A stretch of 64,000 nucleotides of DNA from Apostichopus japonicus. Its lineage: Eukaryota > Echinodermata > Holothuroidea > Aspidochirotida > Stichopodidae. Each line of letters begins with the position of its first letter. Position 1 is the first letter of the stretch. The notes below the pieces were generated by a model. The model was not told the origin of the DNA and made no database searches. It was given only the letters and a program-made list of their open reading frames with translations. Position numbers and translations under genes: made by a program. The stretch lies in assembly GCF_037975245.1 (NCBI RefSeq), contig NC_092576.1:19492111-19556110 (forward strand). Reading direction: 5' to 3'. Positions 21,348 to 35,018 of this stretch are shown in pieces.

Positions 21348-24300
21348 CTGTTTATTTCTATTCGTATTAAACAAAACAAAATCACAAATTTAATATATAC
21401 ATGTATGCTATCTAACATAATAAGGTATATTGTTATAACAATGTCTTTCATATTATTTTATTCCATCATTTTTTTTTCGGTTAAGTAAGTAAATCAACTG
21501 TTTAATATAGAAAGATTTAGATTATGTTGCCATTGCGTGTTTTCAGTTACTTGATTTTGATCTTCCTTATTTCACTATATTTTTCCTTTAATATAAAAAT
21601 AAATTCTTAACATTTTCAATGAGTCCTGTTAAGTTAATCTCATGTTGTAAAATATAATAAATATTTAACTCAAACTTCATTTCGTGACTTTGGTTTCTTA
21701 AAACTTCACGAGAGACCCTCAATTAAGGTTAACTGTTTTATCTTGAATTGTAACATTTACAACATTGGGAGGTTTTCTTCCTCAAATTGATATTTGAATA
21801 CAATTGTGGTTTCTTAATATCTTGATTCGTTCGCTACATGAAGCCTGTGATGCTTCTTGTATTACAGATAATTAAAAATAAAAACAATGATAGGTATTGA
21901 AAACAATCATTAGAGAAAACAACAAGAGTTCTCGAAGTTGATTTATTTTTTGGCGTGGCATTGATGTTTACCTTATTTCTTCGTAGTGAGTAACCTGTGA
22001 CTCTGAGGGTGCCCCACACTGTTCTTCGAAAGTAGGGCCATCTTCTGACCAGGGAAATGGTAGCTGGCCTTTGAAATGATAGAGAATATCAAATTTCAGC
22101 GATAATTTATGTTAACTTGGTACGGAGAAGCTATTTTCCATTTTATAACATATTTTTATGAATGATACTTCATAGTGTAGATGGAACTCAAAAATGAATC
22201 ATTTTAACATTATTTTCATTTCCGTAAAATTGGTATCATCTCGCTTAGTTAAGACAGACACATCCGAATCGTTTTCTCAATATCAGAAAGGGAATGAACT
22301 CCCTAACTAAGGTAGAGAGAGATTATTGACATGAAAATCACTATTCCGTAGTTATCCATTCCATCCCATTTCATTTCCATTTTCATATTTACAGTTCATA
22401 AAACACAAATGACTAATGTAAATTTGACGAGGTACGTTCCCTCTACTTCGTTCTTCCTAAATCAGTCACATTTAAGGGATACCAATTCGATTTGTCAATT
22501 TTTAATTACATTGTGTATTATTTTCTTTTAAGTTATCTGATTATACAAATATCTCCAAAATACACAAAAAATATTGTATAGCAAGAGCAACTTTTCATTC
22601 ATTGTGAATATCATAACTTATTCTTTTTCATATGATTCTTTTTTTACAAAGCGGAGATTCAGAATACGTTTCAAGTACTTTACCAGTAATTACTTCCCAA
22701 ATGACACCAGCTGCAGCCCAGACATCACTAGGTTGCGAATATTCATTGCGATGCAGAGCTTCTGGTGGGAAATGATTCAACGAATACGGCACCTGGAGAG
22801 ATAATAAAAGACAAGCTATAGTTAAGAATTCTATCGAGACTTTTTATATCGGTTAATTTTTGAGTGGTATTATAGATACTTTTACCATTACCGGTGATGT
22901 TACACGGCTTCATTATTACATCACGGGTATGTGACACGTACCTTAGTTTTTCGAAAGGTAGTGATTTTTGATGCATCTTCCGATAGACAGAAATCGTAAA
23001 GCTTGCATTGACCTTTCTCGATTCGTAATATTTTCTTGCTGGATAAGCCTGGATGTAGGAACTAGGGAGAGTACGAAGAAGAAACTTTAAAAACAATAAA
23101 GAATTTTACCATTGAGAACTGTATTTTTACATACTTAACTTGAGAAATATTATAAAGAATGTTCCGTGCAACGAATGTTTTAAAATGAGAGAAAGGATTA
23201 GCTATGTCAACAAGAATTATTAATATTTAGTGATTTTAAAGCCGATAGTTTAATCATGGATACATCCCTTACGAGCTTTAACTAACTTTAATATGTTATA
23301 CATATTAAAAATGGAAATAATTGAGTAATTAATGTTTGCTTTACCTGAGTAATAAATTAATAAATGTTATGTTTACTTAATAAATGTTAAGCATTTTTGG
23401 ATAAGGCCAAGTAGTGACTATTGCATATGCATATTTATTCCGTATCTTCTTAATAACTGACACACTATGCTATGGTTATTCTTTAAAGTATACAATCAAT
23501 GTAAGACATATAAGAGAATTTCATGGTTGATTGGATATGGTAAACCAGACAAGATTATATAATATAAGTTAACATCTAGTTCTACATTTCTGTTGTAAAA
23601 AAATATATATTATAATGCTGAACCTGATAGATATGATTGTTCAATCACTTAAATTTATTGAAGACTTACTCCGTATGAATGAATAAGGTTTAATCCTTCT
23701 AGTAATCCAGCTATGATCCCCATCACCTCAGACAAGTACATAGTATTTTCAAATGTCTCTTGGCTGAATACCTTAACTAGCCAACTGTCGAGAGTCTCAC
23801 AGGCAAAGTGTTCTTGTACTAAGTGAAGTTTAGCTTTAAGAAATACAAAAGTAATATAATTTATATCTTTGATAGAAAGGTATTGTAATTTGGTAAATTT
23901 TAAAGTTATCTTCTTTAATCCTCTTCTATTTATCAAATTTGCACAATCGGCTTAGACGTGGTTGAAAGCTAAGGGGGTTGACACCGACATCAATGCCATC
24001 GTTAGGTCATAATAATCGCTTTCTTATTTTATCATTTGCAAATAATTTAGCAAGCAGTATACAAAAAATTAATATGAAAACTTAAACCAAGGACAAATTC
24101 AACACGAGTAACAACTGAAACACGTATATTATTATTACTGGTGACTTTATGGAATTAAATTTTGGCCAACGTCATTTGTGCTTCAGCAACAAGTAGTCTG
24201 AATTTTTCATTAAGTTGCCATTTTCTGGTTTGTTTACTTCAATAATTTTAAACTAAAGACAAACCAGAACTTCTGTTGCAATCCCTCAGCCTGCCAGTAA

Positions 24301-25375
24301 CATGTTTCCCCTACTACAGTGCCTGCACTGGAGAAATAATTAGGCAAAGGCATCTGACCCGATGAACTTAGTATTCTGAAATTAATCTTAGAATTGGCTT
24401 AGATGAGGTTGAAAAGCTAAGAGTGCTGACACCGAAACCAATGCCACCGTTATGTCATAATAAGCGTTTCCTTAATTTATCTTTTGCAAAATTCATCAAC
24501 TGTACCAAATAACCATTTCAACAACGGTGGCGGGGAGACGAATATGTGGCTCGATGACGTCATATTTATACTTGATCAAGTCTTCAGCCTTGTGTTTGTA
24601 AAAACATTTAAGATGTGATATCTCCCACATGGAGTAACATGTTCATGACAGTTATCTCTACCAACTACATCAATGATGATGACATGGTCGTGTCTCCTTA
24701 AAATGTTAGAATTGATTTATATTTGTCCTGTACCTACCTTTCAGTATCCCAATTCCCTCAACTTTTACAAGGTATTTCGTTACTGGCAGGTCAAGGGTCC
24801 TTTTGACGAACTCATCCCAATGTATGTCTTTCCGTCGAAAAGCTTCATCTGCATCAATAAATTTTAAACATCAAATACTTCACAATAGCATTTTACTATT
24901 TCAGTTGACAGTTTCTTGCCTACTGAAGTATACAACAAATTGTAGGACATAATATACTGATTCATTACAATTGAAGTCATCAGCAAAACGTTTCGTTCTT
25001 TTTTGAAAACCTTGGAAAATACAAGATATTCTAGTTTATAACTATGATTAGAAACTATCAAACTTATCTTGTCATTATCTGTGGTTAACTTCATCATTGC
25101 AAATGTACAGGTTCCATTTAACATGTCGGAACCATACAGGGCAATATAAAGGATATGAATTTACCAGTGACGGTCGTCAGCACCACACATTTCTTTGTTC
25201 CTTTGTTGGCCGGTATTGTTCCCATCCACCTGCTATGCCACTGATCCAACTTAATATTCATGATAAAGCAAATGTCCTTATCTCCAAACACGCCTCTCTG
25301 TTTGGGACTTTCGTCAGTCGTGATGTAGTAATCTAAGAATGAACGAGAATATAAACCTGCTACATGTCTTTATAT

Positions 25376-25471
<96 letters not shown>

Positions 25472-25634
25472 GATACTAGTTGAGACTAGTGGAACACTAG
25501 TAGTTGTAACTCGGAGTTTCACGCGTTTTAGCGACCGTCAGACAACTCTGTTTGACGATCGCTAAACAACACATATTCCGCTCTGTCCACTGGACATAGA
25601 GCACTCTGCGCCAAGATAGACGCCAACCAACCAA

Positions 25635-25692
<58 letters not shown>

Positions 25693-27140
25693 ATGTGTGA
25701 GTGTGTGTGTGTGTGTTTCTTGAGCTATAAATAGAAGTTCAAGTGCGAACGTTACTTTCTGGTTGTTTTAACCTACTTGGCACAACATTGTGAAATTTAA
25801 CATCTCCTTTACAAGAAAACAAAGATGGAGTAAAATACAACGCACGGTTTTAAACAAATAATCGCAAATCAAAGATATTAAGTAAAGAGATATTCCGGTG
25901 ATACTAATGACACTTGCGTGGAAGAAACATACAAGTACTCGTTATTGTCGGGTAAAATTGTATATGTCAATCTAAATATATGTGGATATGGTTGTTGCAA
26001 GTTGATAGTACTGGTATTGCTAGATAAACGACTCCTTAACTCCTTAACTCTGTTATTCACAGAATTGTGCTTTCTTACCAAACATGTTGATTTGTTCTTG
26101 AATGTGATACCATTGTAAAATCATGTATTCTGAATAACAAAAACACCAATATGCCTGTAAACTTGCAACCAAAATATGGTTTCACCGACTGTATGAATTA
26201 ACAATTTTACAAAGATTTTTAGAAACATTCAACTATGCCAAACAGAATATATTTCTAGTAGTGAGATGAGATGGTTCTTACTTTCTGACTCGTTGGAACC
26301 GTCAGAGACATTGCCATCACTTGGTATTTTGGGCAAATCAGGTCTGGAAGAGAATAAAGACAACTTATATAGATAAAGTCAATATGCATCATTCCGGCAG
26401 CTAACAGTAGGAATTATTGTGTCACGTTCAAGTTATGTACAAAACTGGTCTTACCTTACAGGAATGTTTGGTAGGGTTCTGTGTGAAACTAAAGTGACAA
26501 AGAACAAGGAGAAGTAATGTAGGAAGTGTGAATGTCGTTTTAGAAGAACACATCCCAAAATGTATACAACAATTTTTTTGGTATCAGAATTCAATATAGA
26601 AAAAAGCGAGACCACAAGGACAAAGCAAACATTAAAAACGAATGTTAAAACAAAAAATAAACGATCGGACGTAAATTACAGTTTACGTTAATGTTGCAGC
26701 TTGCCGACTAATAAATTAGAAATAAATGCCGACTTAGACATGTTAGTCACGTTAACGGCCTGAAGCTTATATCTTCGCAAGGTTCGATGTTTATATAAAA
26801 CGTATTCAAATGTACCATATTGATATCACCAATGCATCTCTGTTGTATGTTTACATTGCTGCACTGATCATTGAAATATGCTATGATAACACAAGTTATA
26901 AGACCCATTCTCAAGATGCAGTCCCTGCGTTATTATATCATGGAACATTTTACAACTTGTCCTTCACTGTTAGCCACATGACAATTCCAAAGCAAAGATA
27001 ACCCTTAAATATATTGAAAACAATGTTACTATATAAATAACATCATGTGAAATTTACTTGATTGTCTTGAAATTGATCCACCTCTTGTTGTATCCGTCAT
27101 CTCAACGGTCGAGTTATCTGTTTTGGCACGTTCCCGATTC
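21276..27140 (-). CDS. Receptor-like tyrosine pseudokinase gene, ten phase-matched exons (partial)
   Basis: Read from high to low coordinates, the exons are 27140-27058, 26488-26455, 26343-26282, 25332-25165, 24848-24738, 23833-23670, 23061-22942, 22792-22684, 22068-21972 and 21347-21276. Splice phases match through the ninth; about 20 codons before the last exon are missing. The product has a charged juxtamembrane stretch (RNRERAKTD), a Ser/Pro-rich linker and a protein-kinase fold. Catalysis looks impossible. The glycine loop is degenerate (SRWMGTIPANKG), the VAxK lysine is absent (KCVVLTTVT), HRD is HPG (GFLHPGLSSKKIL), its Asn is Lys, and DFG is DFC (KLYDFCLSED). The fold is otherwise preserved: FPPEALHRNEYSQPSDVW and CWHQVCPQRPTIREL. 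A scaffold or allosteric partner role is inferred. The Ig-type exon at 31487-31580 may be its ectodomain. The start, membrane span and stop were not located. Confidence 0.8.
21972..22068 (-). CDS. Pseudokinase exon: alphaF-alphaG region
   Basis: 97 nt after ATCATTTCAAAG. It encodes (G)QLPFPWSEDGPTFEEQ, CGAPSESQ and VTHYEEI(R). I chose the donor AAG-GTAAAC over an earlier, weaker CAG-GTTACT. The segment joining it to the last exon (alphaH, about 20 residues) was not found, so the 3' boundary is less certain. Confidence 0.6.
22684..22792 (-). CDS. Pseudokinase exon: P+1 loop to alphaF
   Basis: 109 nt between TCTCTCCAG and GTAAAGTA. It encodes VPYSLNHFPPEALHRNEY and SQPSDVWAAAGVIWEVIT. The PPEAL (APE-like) and SDVWAAGVIWE signatures identify the C-lobe core. 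Confidence 0.85.
22942..23061 (-). CDS. Pseudokinase exon: degenerate catalytic and metal-binding loops
   Basis: Exactly 40 codons between TACTCTCCCTAG and GTACGTGT. It encodes FLHPGLSSKKILRIEKG, QCKLYDFCLSED and ASKITTFRKTK. HPG replaces HRD, K replaces the catalytic-loop Asn, and DFC replaces DFG. Confidence 0.85.
23670..23833 (-). CDS. Pseudokinase exon: beta5, hinge, alphaD-alphaE
   Basis: 164 nt between TATTTCTTAAAG and GTAAGTCT. It encodes KLHLVQEHFACETLDSWLVK and, after a variable alphaD-alphaE part, GLLEGLNLIHSYG. The pattern corresponds to the kinase hinge (LV-E-F) and the alphaE helix ending LHxxG, and it exits in phase 0. Confidence 0.85.
23948..24491. repeat. Pair of ~97-bp direct repeats inside a pseudokinase intron
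   Basis: 23948-24043 and 24393-24491 share GGCTTAGA-GTTGAAA-GCTAAG, TGACACCGA, CAATGCCA-CGTTA and GTCATAATAA, and TTTGCAAAT ends, with scattered differences. They lie in the same orientation, about 445 bp apart. Confidence 0.8.
24738..24848 (-). CDS. Pseudokinase exon: alphaC helix to beta4
   Basis: 111 nt between TTGATGCAG and GTAGGTAC. It encodes (D)EAFRRKDIHWDEFVKR and TLDLPVTKYLVKVEGIGILK. The phase matches both neighbours. Confidence 0.8.
25165..25332 (-). CDS. Pseudokinase exon: N-lobe beta1-beta3
   Basis: 168 nt between ATTCTTAG and GTAAATTC. It encodes YYITTDESPKQRGVFGDKD, ICFIMNIKLDQWH, SRWMGTIPANKG and TKKCVVLTTVT. The position equivalent to the ATP-binding lysine is threonine, and the glycine-rich loop has lost its G-x-G-x-x-G pattern. 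Confidence 0.8.
25378..25472. repeat. Compound (TA)n(GT)n microsatellite
   Basis: About 45 bp of TA followed by about 45 bp of GT with one GC interruption. It lies directly upstream (minus-strand sense) of a pseudokinase exon. Confidence 0.95.
25473..25635. repeat. Hairpin-bearing element between two microsatellites
   Basis: Three ACTAGT motifs are followed by GGAGTTTCACGCG and then a near-perfect hairpin at 25527-25566, with arms TTTAGCGA and TCGCTAAA and inner arms CGTCA and TGACG. The segment is flanked on both sides by dinucleotide tracts, as for a mobile or recombining cassette. The family is not identified. Confidence 0.6.
25636..25715. repeat. Compound (CT)n(TA)n(GT)n microsatellite
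   Basis: Successive CT, TA and GT tracts with one TTTA interruption. Confidence 0.95.
26282..26343 (-). CDS. Pseudokinase gene exon: acidic Ser-rich linker
   Basis: Acceptor TTCTCTTCCAG, 62 nt, donor GTAAGAACC. It encodes PDLPKIPSDGNVSDGSNESE with split codons at both ends that match the neighbouring exons. Confidence 0.65.
26455..26488 (-). CDS. Pseudokinase gene exon: linker, 34 nt
   Basis: Acceptor TTTGTCACTTTAG and donor GTAAGACC. It encodes (I)SHRTLPNIPV(R). A second possible donor lies five bases upstream (CCT then GTAAGG), but only the longer version keeps the phase with the next exon. Confidence 0.6.
27058..27140 (-). CDS. Pseudokinase gene exon: charged juxtamembrane segment
   Basis: Acceptor TTCTATTTAAG, 83 nt, donor GTAAATTT. 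It encodes NRERAKTDNSTVEMTDTT and RGGSISRQS; entry is phase 1 and exit phase 1. The basic start suggests the cytoplasmic side just after a membrane span, but no span exon was identified upstream. Confidence 0.6.
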
Positions 27141-30100
27141 CTTAAATAGAACACAAATGAGAACTAGAGATAATATTTTTGGTGTTAAATGTTCAGTTTT
27201 AAATCTTTCAATGTATCACATCGGACAATGTTATTCAAAAAAAGTAATTCCTTTTCCTCAAAAGGAAAATATATATGTAAAATATTGACATATGCAGTAC
27301 CATGAAGATGTTCTAAACTTCTCTTTTTTGTGTGAAAGTTTCAGTTGATTCTGTCAACTTGAGAATGAACATCATATTTCGGTGGACTTTGGGTTGTCAA
27401 GGGACATAACAAAGTTAATTAGATACATATTCATGATCATCTCAACAATACAACATAATTTCAAATGACAAATGAAATGTACACATCTTTATAAGGAACT
27501 ATCCACAATTGGACGAAAATGTATATAAGCTAAGAGCTCGTCTCTAATTATATCTGTTCCAATGATACAATATATCCTTAGATTAAAGCTTAGATACTCG
27601 TCAAGGTGTGTGTAATAAACCTCTTATCATCTTAGATGTTGTTAGATTTCTCTACATAAACAATTTTGGGTTTTAGACTTATAGTGAGGTAGGAACAATT
27701 AGTCAATGGAAGCGCTTCATGACAAATATCAAACTACTAATTTATAACAGCGCGATGGTGTCGCCTCAATCATTTGAAAATTTAGAAGTATTGCATTTTC
27801 TCATCAGCATTCATGGCCCAAATAGTTCATGTTTGAGATTATGTGTGTGGTTCACTGTACAAATTATGTTTCAGAAACAGTTTGTTTTCTACTTAATAAG
27901 TTTGAACTTAATGTAAAAATTCAATGTACATTAACAGATTAACGAGTCAAACCGTACGTATTTTATTAATTACATAAACCTGCAATAAAACTAAAGTATT
28001 TGTATTCTTTCGACATCTCTGAGATGAAAAACTCAAACAATAGCCAATAATTATCATTGAAAGTCATAGGGAATAGAAACCGCTGAGGTAACAAATTTCT
28101 GTGAGCTTGACGATAATGCCATCACAAAGTAAAACCATTTCTATTCACTTAACTATACAGTTTATCAATTTCGTTGAAGGTATAAGTTGTTAGGACAAAT
28201 GTTATTTATGTTCTCTTCGTAAAGTGATTGACGGCTGTGAAAAGAGAAATCCAAACGAAACACAGAGTAATTCACGATACTGCTAAGGTTTAAAGGGGAT
28301 GTCCCGATTTCTCACAATAGCTCAACTTATCCTTTTCAGGCAATTAAAAATAATGGTGTAGTGAGATTTGGGTATTCATTGCTTATCATTGATACACATT
28401 TACAATATTCAGAATGGATTAACTTTGTCCTGAATCAAACTTCCTTCTTATCTATTGTACACTAGGCAACGTCTCTTTCATTGGCAACAGTTGACCCCCC
28501 CCCCCCTCCTCCTTTTTGCCCCCTTCACATGTTGGTTTCATCATCTGCTTCTGAAATCAATAATTTTGATGTTAATTGATATCAGCATATCTTACTAAGG
28601 CAGTTCTGCTGGAAACCATAATTCTTCGGAGGTAATATCTTTCTCTAGTCAAATAATTGGAGAGCCTCTATATTTATAATTTCGCTTCTGTTTAAATATC
28701 TAGTTCAGTAATTCCTCCAAAATGATAATATCTAGCTTGCTCGAATATCACAAATTCTAAATTATTGTGATAGAATACTGACACATTTCAATTTAATTTT
28801 GTTTTGAATATGACCCGCATTATGACTTGACATGAGTAGTTATCTATTGTCTAAAATCCACCCAAATGGTTTTCTAACAAAACAAGCCATAATCTGTTCG
28901 GCAACATTCCTGCATAAATGATATATAGGATGTATCTTGACTATATTAGCACCAAATGCTCAGATATTGTATCAAAGACTGCAGTTTTGAGACGTAGACC
29001 ACTATTTGTGAAAGAAACTTATTGAAAAAATGTGTCTTATCATAAATATTAGGTGTCCCTTTCTTGCACTGAATAGTAGGCTACCATTGTATTTTACCGT
29101 CAGTCGTCCACTTGCAGAAAAGAAAGACATCGCATATAATTTACATTACTGAATGCACAATAGTTTCATTTTGCCTAGGAGTTTTCAAGTTTTCAAATGA
29201 ATGTCACACAGGTCCCTCGTCCATGATCCTTAAAATATAATATTCGTATTCAATCTCTGGTCGTCCCTGCTGGGATATAAACTAAGGAACTCATTATTAC
29301 TGACGAATGTCACATTTCGAATTCACAATACAGAATGTTAATGGTTCCCTGTAGGCTTTTTTGTAGACGAGTATTTGTCTATTGTTAAAATAAAAGCAGT
29401 CTCTCTTAAAGAAGACAATTTTGCTCTATTTTTGAAATTGCAAATAACGTGTCGAATACTATGATCCAATAAATCGAATACCACAAATACTGTCCAAAAC
29501 CGGACCCCGCAAGAGGTTTCACTTTTTCCTAAAGATATAATATTTGGAAGGAATATCTCACGTAAATGATATGATTTCAAGAATTTAGCTTTCATTAACG
29601 TTTCCGAAAGCAAACTTTGTTATTTTCATTTGTTTTCCTGATTGGATGAAGAACATTTTTAAGCTAAAATGTCGAAAATCGTAAGCCTTACCGTACTGGA
29701 CGGTAAGCATTATAATTTCTCTTATTTGGCTCAGATTATAATTAAATGCATTTCAATACAAGTCTTAGTTAATTAGTAATGATGTATTATAAACGCACGA
29801 CACGTCCTTTCGTGTTCAAATTAACAACAATAAGAGAGTAGATAAGTAATTTCGTTTTTGTTTTCAATGTTTCAACTGTAGTCACCGAATCCTCGGCAGG
29901 TTTAATATTATATACGTGAGAATAACATTACTATATCAAAAACAGCATAACTCAACAGCATAATATCATTTAGTTCAAAATAAACTATATATATTTTTCT
30001 AATAAAAGTTGAATTTTGATCTATATTAGTAATGAGGCAGTCTTTAGTAATCAAACGTTAAACGTCAGAGTATGTCTTTTCTTTTAATGTAATGCCGATA

Positions 30101-30679
30101 TCTGCGAACGGTAAAGAAATATACCAGCCAGGTTTAGTATTCGCCAAAATCATCGTAAAGATAGGCACAAATATATTTTACAGATGCTGTGAGAGATGAA
30201 TCATCTATATTCCAGAAATATTAACATTCTATTATGTTCCCTGATGGCGTTATGTCGTACATTATTTTGGCAATGAATAGTGAAGTCTAGATTTGCAACA
30301 AAGTTTACCACAATTTCATTACTATTGAGGTAATCCACATAATCTATGATCAGAACTGTGAAATTATCTTCTTTTTTTCCTCATGCAAAAGGTGATGGTC
30401 TAAAAGGAAGCTTTGTTTTTTGTAATGGTTCTGAAATTATTAAAATATTTGCTTAATAAGTAATTTTCCTTTTGTCATAATTTCATGTTCAGCAGGAAAA
30501 GTCGATTGTAGATAGAAGATGTCGAAAGCCTTTCTGTGCATTCGTTTGTTTCTCAACATTGAAGTCACATTAGGACTGAAATTGCAAAAGATCTCATTCC
30601 TGTGGAAAGTAATACTTCACCAAAACGAACTGATTGTATATAGGAAAACTGTAACAAATGTACATTTTCATTGAGGTCG
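27141..30679. other. Presumed intron or upstream region of the pseudokinase gene
   Basis: AT-rich DNA in which I could not recognise the expected membrane-span exon or complete extracellular exons. The minus-strand frame at 29338-29613 has no domain support. There is a C13 run near 28495-28507. Confidence 0.4.
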
Positions 30680-31140
30680 CCATCGTAGGCATCGGCTCAT
30701 GGGTTCGCGCGTAGCATACAAGAATTGTTGGCAAATATACCTCCCAGATCGCCGGAAATAACACTTCCGAAACCCAATGATGCTCCCAAACCTCCTTAAG
30801 TTTTAGATCTCATGGCTTAGACATTTAGCTTGAGGAAATACATAGGGGTCTGCAGAAAAAAAAAATTGGGAACAAATAATCCAAGCAGACTTCCGTCCTA
30901 TACTGACTGTGGATAATACTGTGGATAATAAAATGAGAACTGCTGCATGTCATTTGCACAATGATGGATCAGCCTGCGCCAAAGTTCAATGCAGAGGAAA
31001 TTTGAAATGCAGCGTTTGGTCAAGACAAATTGGTGGGGACACGGTATATCACGTTCTACCACTGAATAAGTTAGTGGGGGACGCGTCGCGCCGTCCCCAC
31101 CAGGATCTGCGCCAATGGGGAAGTTGTCATATCCAGTTCC
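30680..31140. mobile_element. Degraded DNA-transposon fragment related to the elements at 61.9-62.6 kb
   Basis: Shares GCGTAGCATACAAGAA, CAGATCGCCGGAAATAACAC and CACTTCCGA-type blocks with the hAT-like elements near 62 kb. A following segment with the pattern GGTGGGGACACGG / CCGTCCCCACCAGG looks like a second terminal region. No intact ends or target duplication were seen. The overlapping open frames on both strands (30898-31158) are by-products. Confidence 0.5.
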
Positions 31141-31486
31141 GCAAAATTTAAACAGCAAACGTCATGATCGCAAAGCTGCTATAATTCTGGTCTCAGGTCT
31201 TTAGCTAACGTTAGGTAATTATTATTTTTTTAATTTAACTGCCAATTTTAAAAGTTTCTGTTTGTATTTTGAGCATTTCAAGAATTATTAAAATCCGATG
31301 GATGATATATGGTATCTTACCTCATTTAGAGTAATTTAAAACTTCTCGAAATGTTGTTTATATAAAATGACATAGTGCAGTGCTTGTTTTGAGATATCGT
31401 CAGTTACCATCACTGCTTTTGTTTCTGCGTTTATGTTCAAGATACTGTAGAAAAGTGGAGGATTGTGAGCTTTTCGAAACATTTAC

Positions 31487-31580
31487 CAAATTATTTGGTT
31501 AAAAGCGAATACTTCTTCGAGCGAGCAGTCCAAAGGGTTGGGTTCAGTAGCATAACTTTCTCCTCTTCTCAGCACAATAT
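31487..31580 (-). CDS. Probable Ig-like domain exon (possible ectodomain of the pseudokinase gene)
   Basis: 94 nt between ATCACCGTTTTAG and GTAAATGT. It encodes IVLRRGESYATEPNP and LDCSLEEVFAFNQIIW, with the tryptophan codon split by the donor. Cys followed 13 residues later by Trp, preceded by P-L-D, is the core of an Ig-like domain. The other half (Y-x-C) was not located: a 43-nt intron to a reading frame at about 31400-31440 is possible but replaces the Trp. Linkage to the downstream kinase exons rests on strand and order only. Confidence 0.45.
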
Positions 31581-33084
<1,504 letters not shown>

Positions 33085-33189
33085 TTTTCGAAAAAAAATC
33101 TTATTTCTCTCCTTTTGTCTATTATAAAAAAACACAGTAATCGTAGATTTTAACATATTTCTTGCCCAAATAGTATCCATTGTTATCGG

Positions 33190-34575
33190 CGGTCATTTCC
33201 ATTATCGTTATCATTATCGTTACCATTATAACATTATTATTATACATATCATTATATCATAAAATTATTATATCAATATATCATTATATCATCATATCAT
33301 TATTTCATTACATCGTTATATCATTATATCGTTGTAGCATTATATAATAATAACGATATATCATTATATCAGTATATCGTCATATCATTATATAATTATA
33401 CCATTATTGTACGGTATATCATAATAAAATTAAACCATCATATCATAATATCCTTATATCATTATATCACTATATCATCATATCATGATACCATTATATC
33501 ATCATATCATTATACCATTATAATATCGTTATATCATGATACCATTATATCATCATATCATTATATCATCATATCATTATATCATCATATCATCAATTCA
33601 TCATATCATGATATCAGTTTACCATTATAACATTATGTCATTATATCATTGTATCGTTGTATAGTTCTATTGTTGTAACGTTATGTCATTATAATGTTAT
33701 ATCGTTATATCATTATGTCATTATATCGTTGAATCGTTTATCGATATATCATCATCTCGTTGTATCATTATATCATTATATCGTAATATCATTATAATGT
33801 TATATCGTTATATCATTATAATGTTATATTGTTAAATCGTATATCATTTTATCATAATATCGTTATATCATCATATCGTCATATCGTTTTATCACTATAT
33901 CATTATTTCGTCATATCGTTTTATAATTATATCGTTGTAACATAATATCATTATATCGTTATATCATTATATCATAATCTCGTTATGTCATTATATCATT
34001 ATATCATTGTATCGTTATATAGTTATATTGTTGTACCGTTATGTCATTATAATGTTATGTCGTTATATCATCATGTCATCATATCGTTACATAGTTATAT
34101 TGATATATCATTATCTCGTTATATCGTTATATCATTATATCGTCAAATCATTATATCAATATAACGTTATTTCATTATATCATGATATAATTATATCGTT
34201 ATATCATAATATCGTGGTATAGTTATATCGTTATATCGTTGTATCACTATTTCATTATAACATGATATCATTATATATCAATGTTATATCGTTATATCGT
34301 CATATCATTATATCATACATAATGTCATTATATCGTTATATCGTTTTATCACTATATCATTATCTCGTTATATCGTTATATCGTTTTAATATAATATCAT
34401 AATATCCTTATATCCTTATATCGTTATATCACTATGTCATTGTATCATTATATCATTATATTGTTATATCGTTATATCATCATCTCGTAATATTGTTATA
34501 TCATTATATCATTATATCATTATATCGTTCTATCGTTATAATGTTATATCGGTATATCCTTATCGTTTTCGTTAT
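33190..34575 (+). repeat. 1.4-kb minisatellite, 8-bp unit ATATC(A/G)TT
   Basis: Dense imperfect tandem copies of an 8-bp unit, with A/G alternation at one position and frequent one- or two-base slips. TTATCGTTATCATTA-type edges lie on both sides. The open frame at 34007-34222 is an artefact of the repeat. Confidence 0.9.
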
Positions 34576-34637
34576 CATTATCATTATTATTATCGTTTCC
34601 ATTATCTTTATAAATGTTCATTACCATTATTATTAGT

Positions 34638-35018
34638 GGTGGTAGCTGAATCATTCTGGTTTTAAGAATAACCTTTGATTATCTAACGTCGTAGCTGGTT
34701 AGTCCCGAGAGTGGGACATTTGCATAAATTATTCCGGATTGTCCTTGGATCTAAACAAAAATCAACGAAGAAGAAACTGAAGAAGAAATTTCTTCAGATC
34801 TAATGGCTTTGAAAATGTAACTATAGCATAATGGCAACTACTTAACAACCATGTGACTGCAATATGCCTTGTTTGTTGAGTTTTATTTATCTACACAGTT
34901 TACAAAAAAAATGCACGCAATCACTATGATTGAAATATTAATGTAAGTGATTACCATGGTAACGGAAAAGTGATTTTTGTACGCCCGCTCCATTATATAG
35001 TATGTATATGTCATTAAG
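34638..35018 (+). repeat. Diverged dispersed repeat, copy 1 (pairs with 46797-47130)
   Basis: Collinear similarity to 46797-47130: GTAG(C)TGAATCATTCTG, ACTA-TTAA-AACCATGTGAC, TATCTACACAGTTTACA, AATCACT, CATGGTAACGGAA, TATGTCATTAA. It ends at the presumed acceptor of the GPCR exon, so it may be a duplicated intron or a repeat. Confidence 0.6.

Noticed and set aside
30898..31158. Overlapping 80- and 86-codon frames on both strands
   Set aside because: They lie in a degraded transposon fragment, with no domain or splice context.
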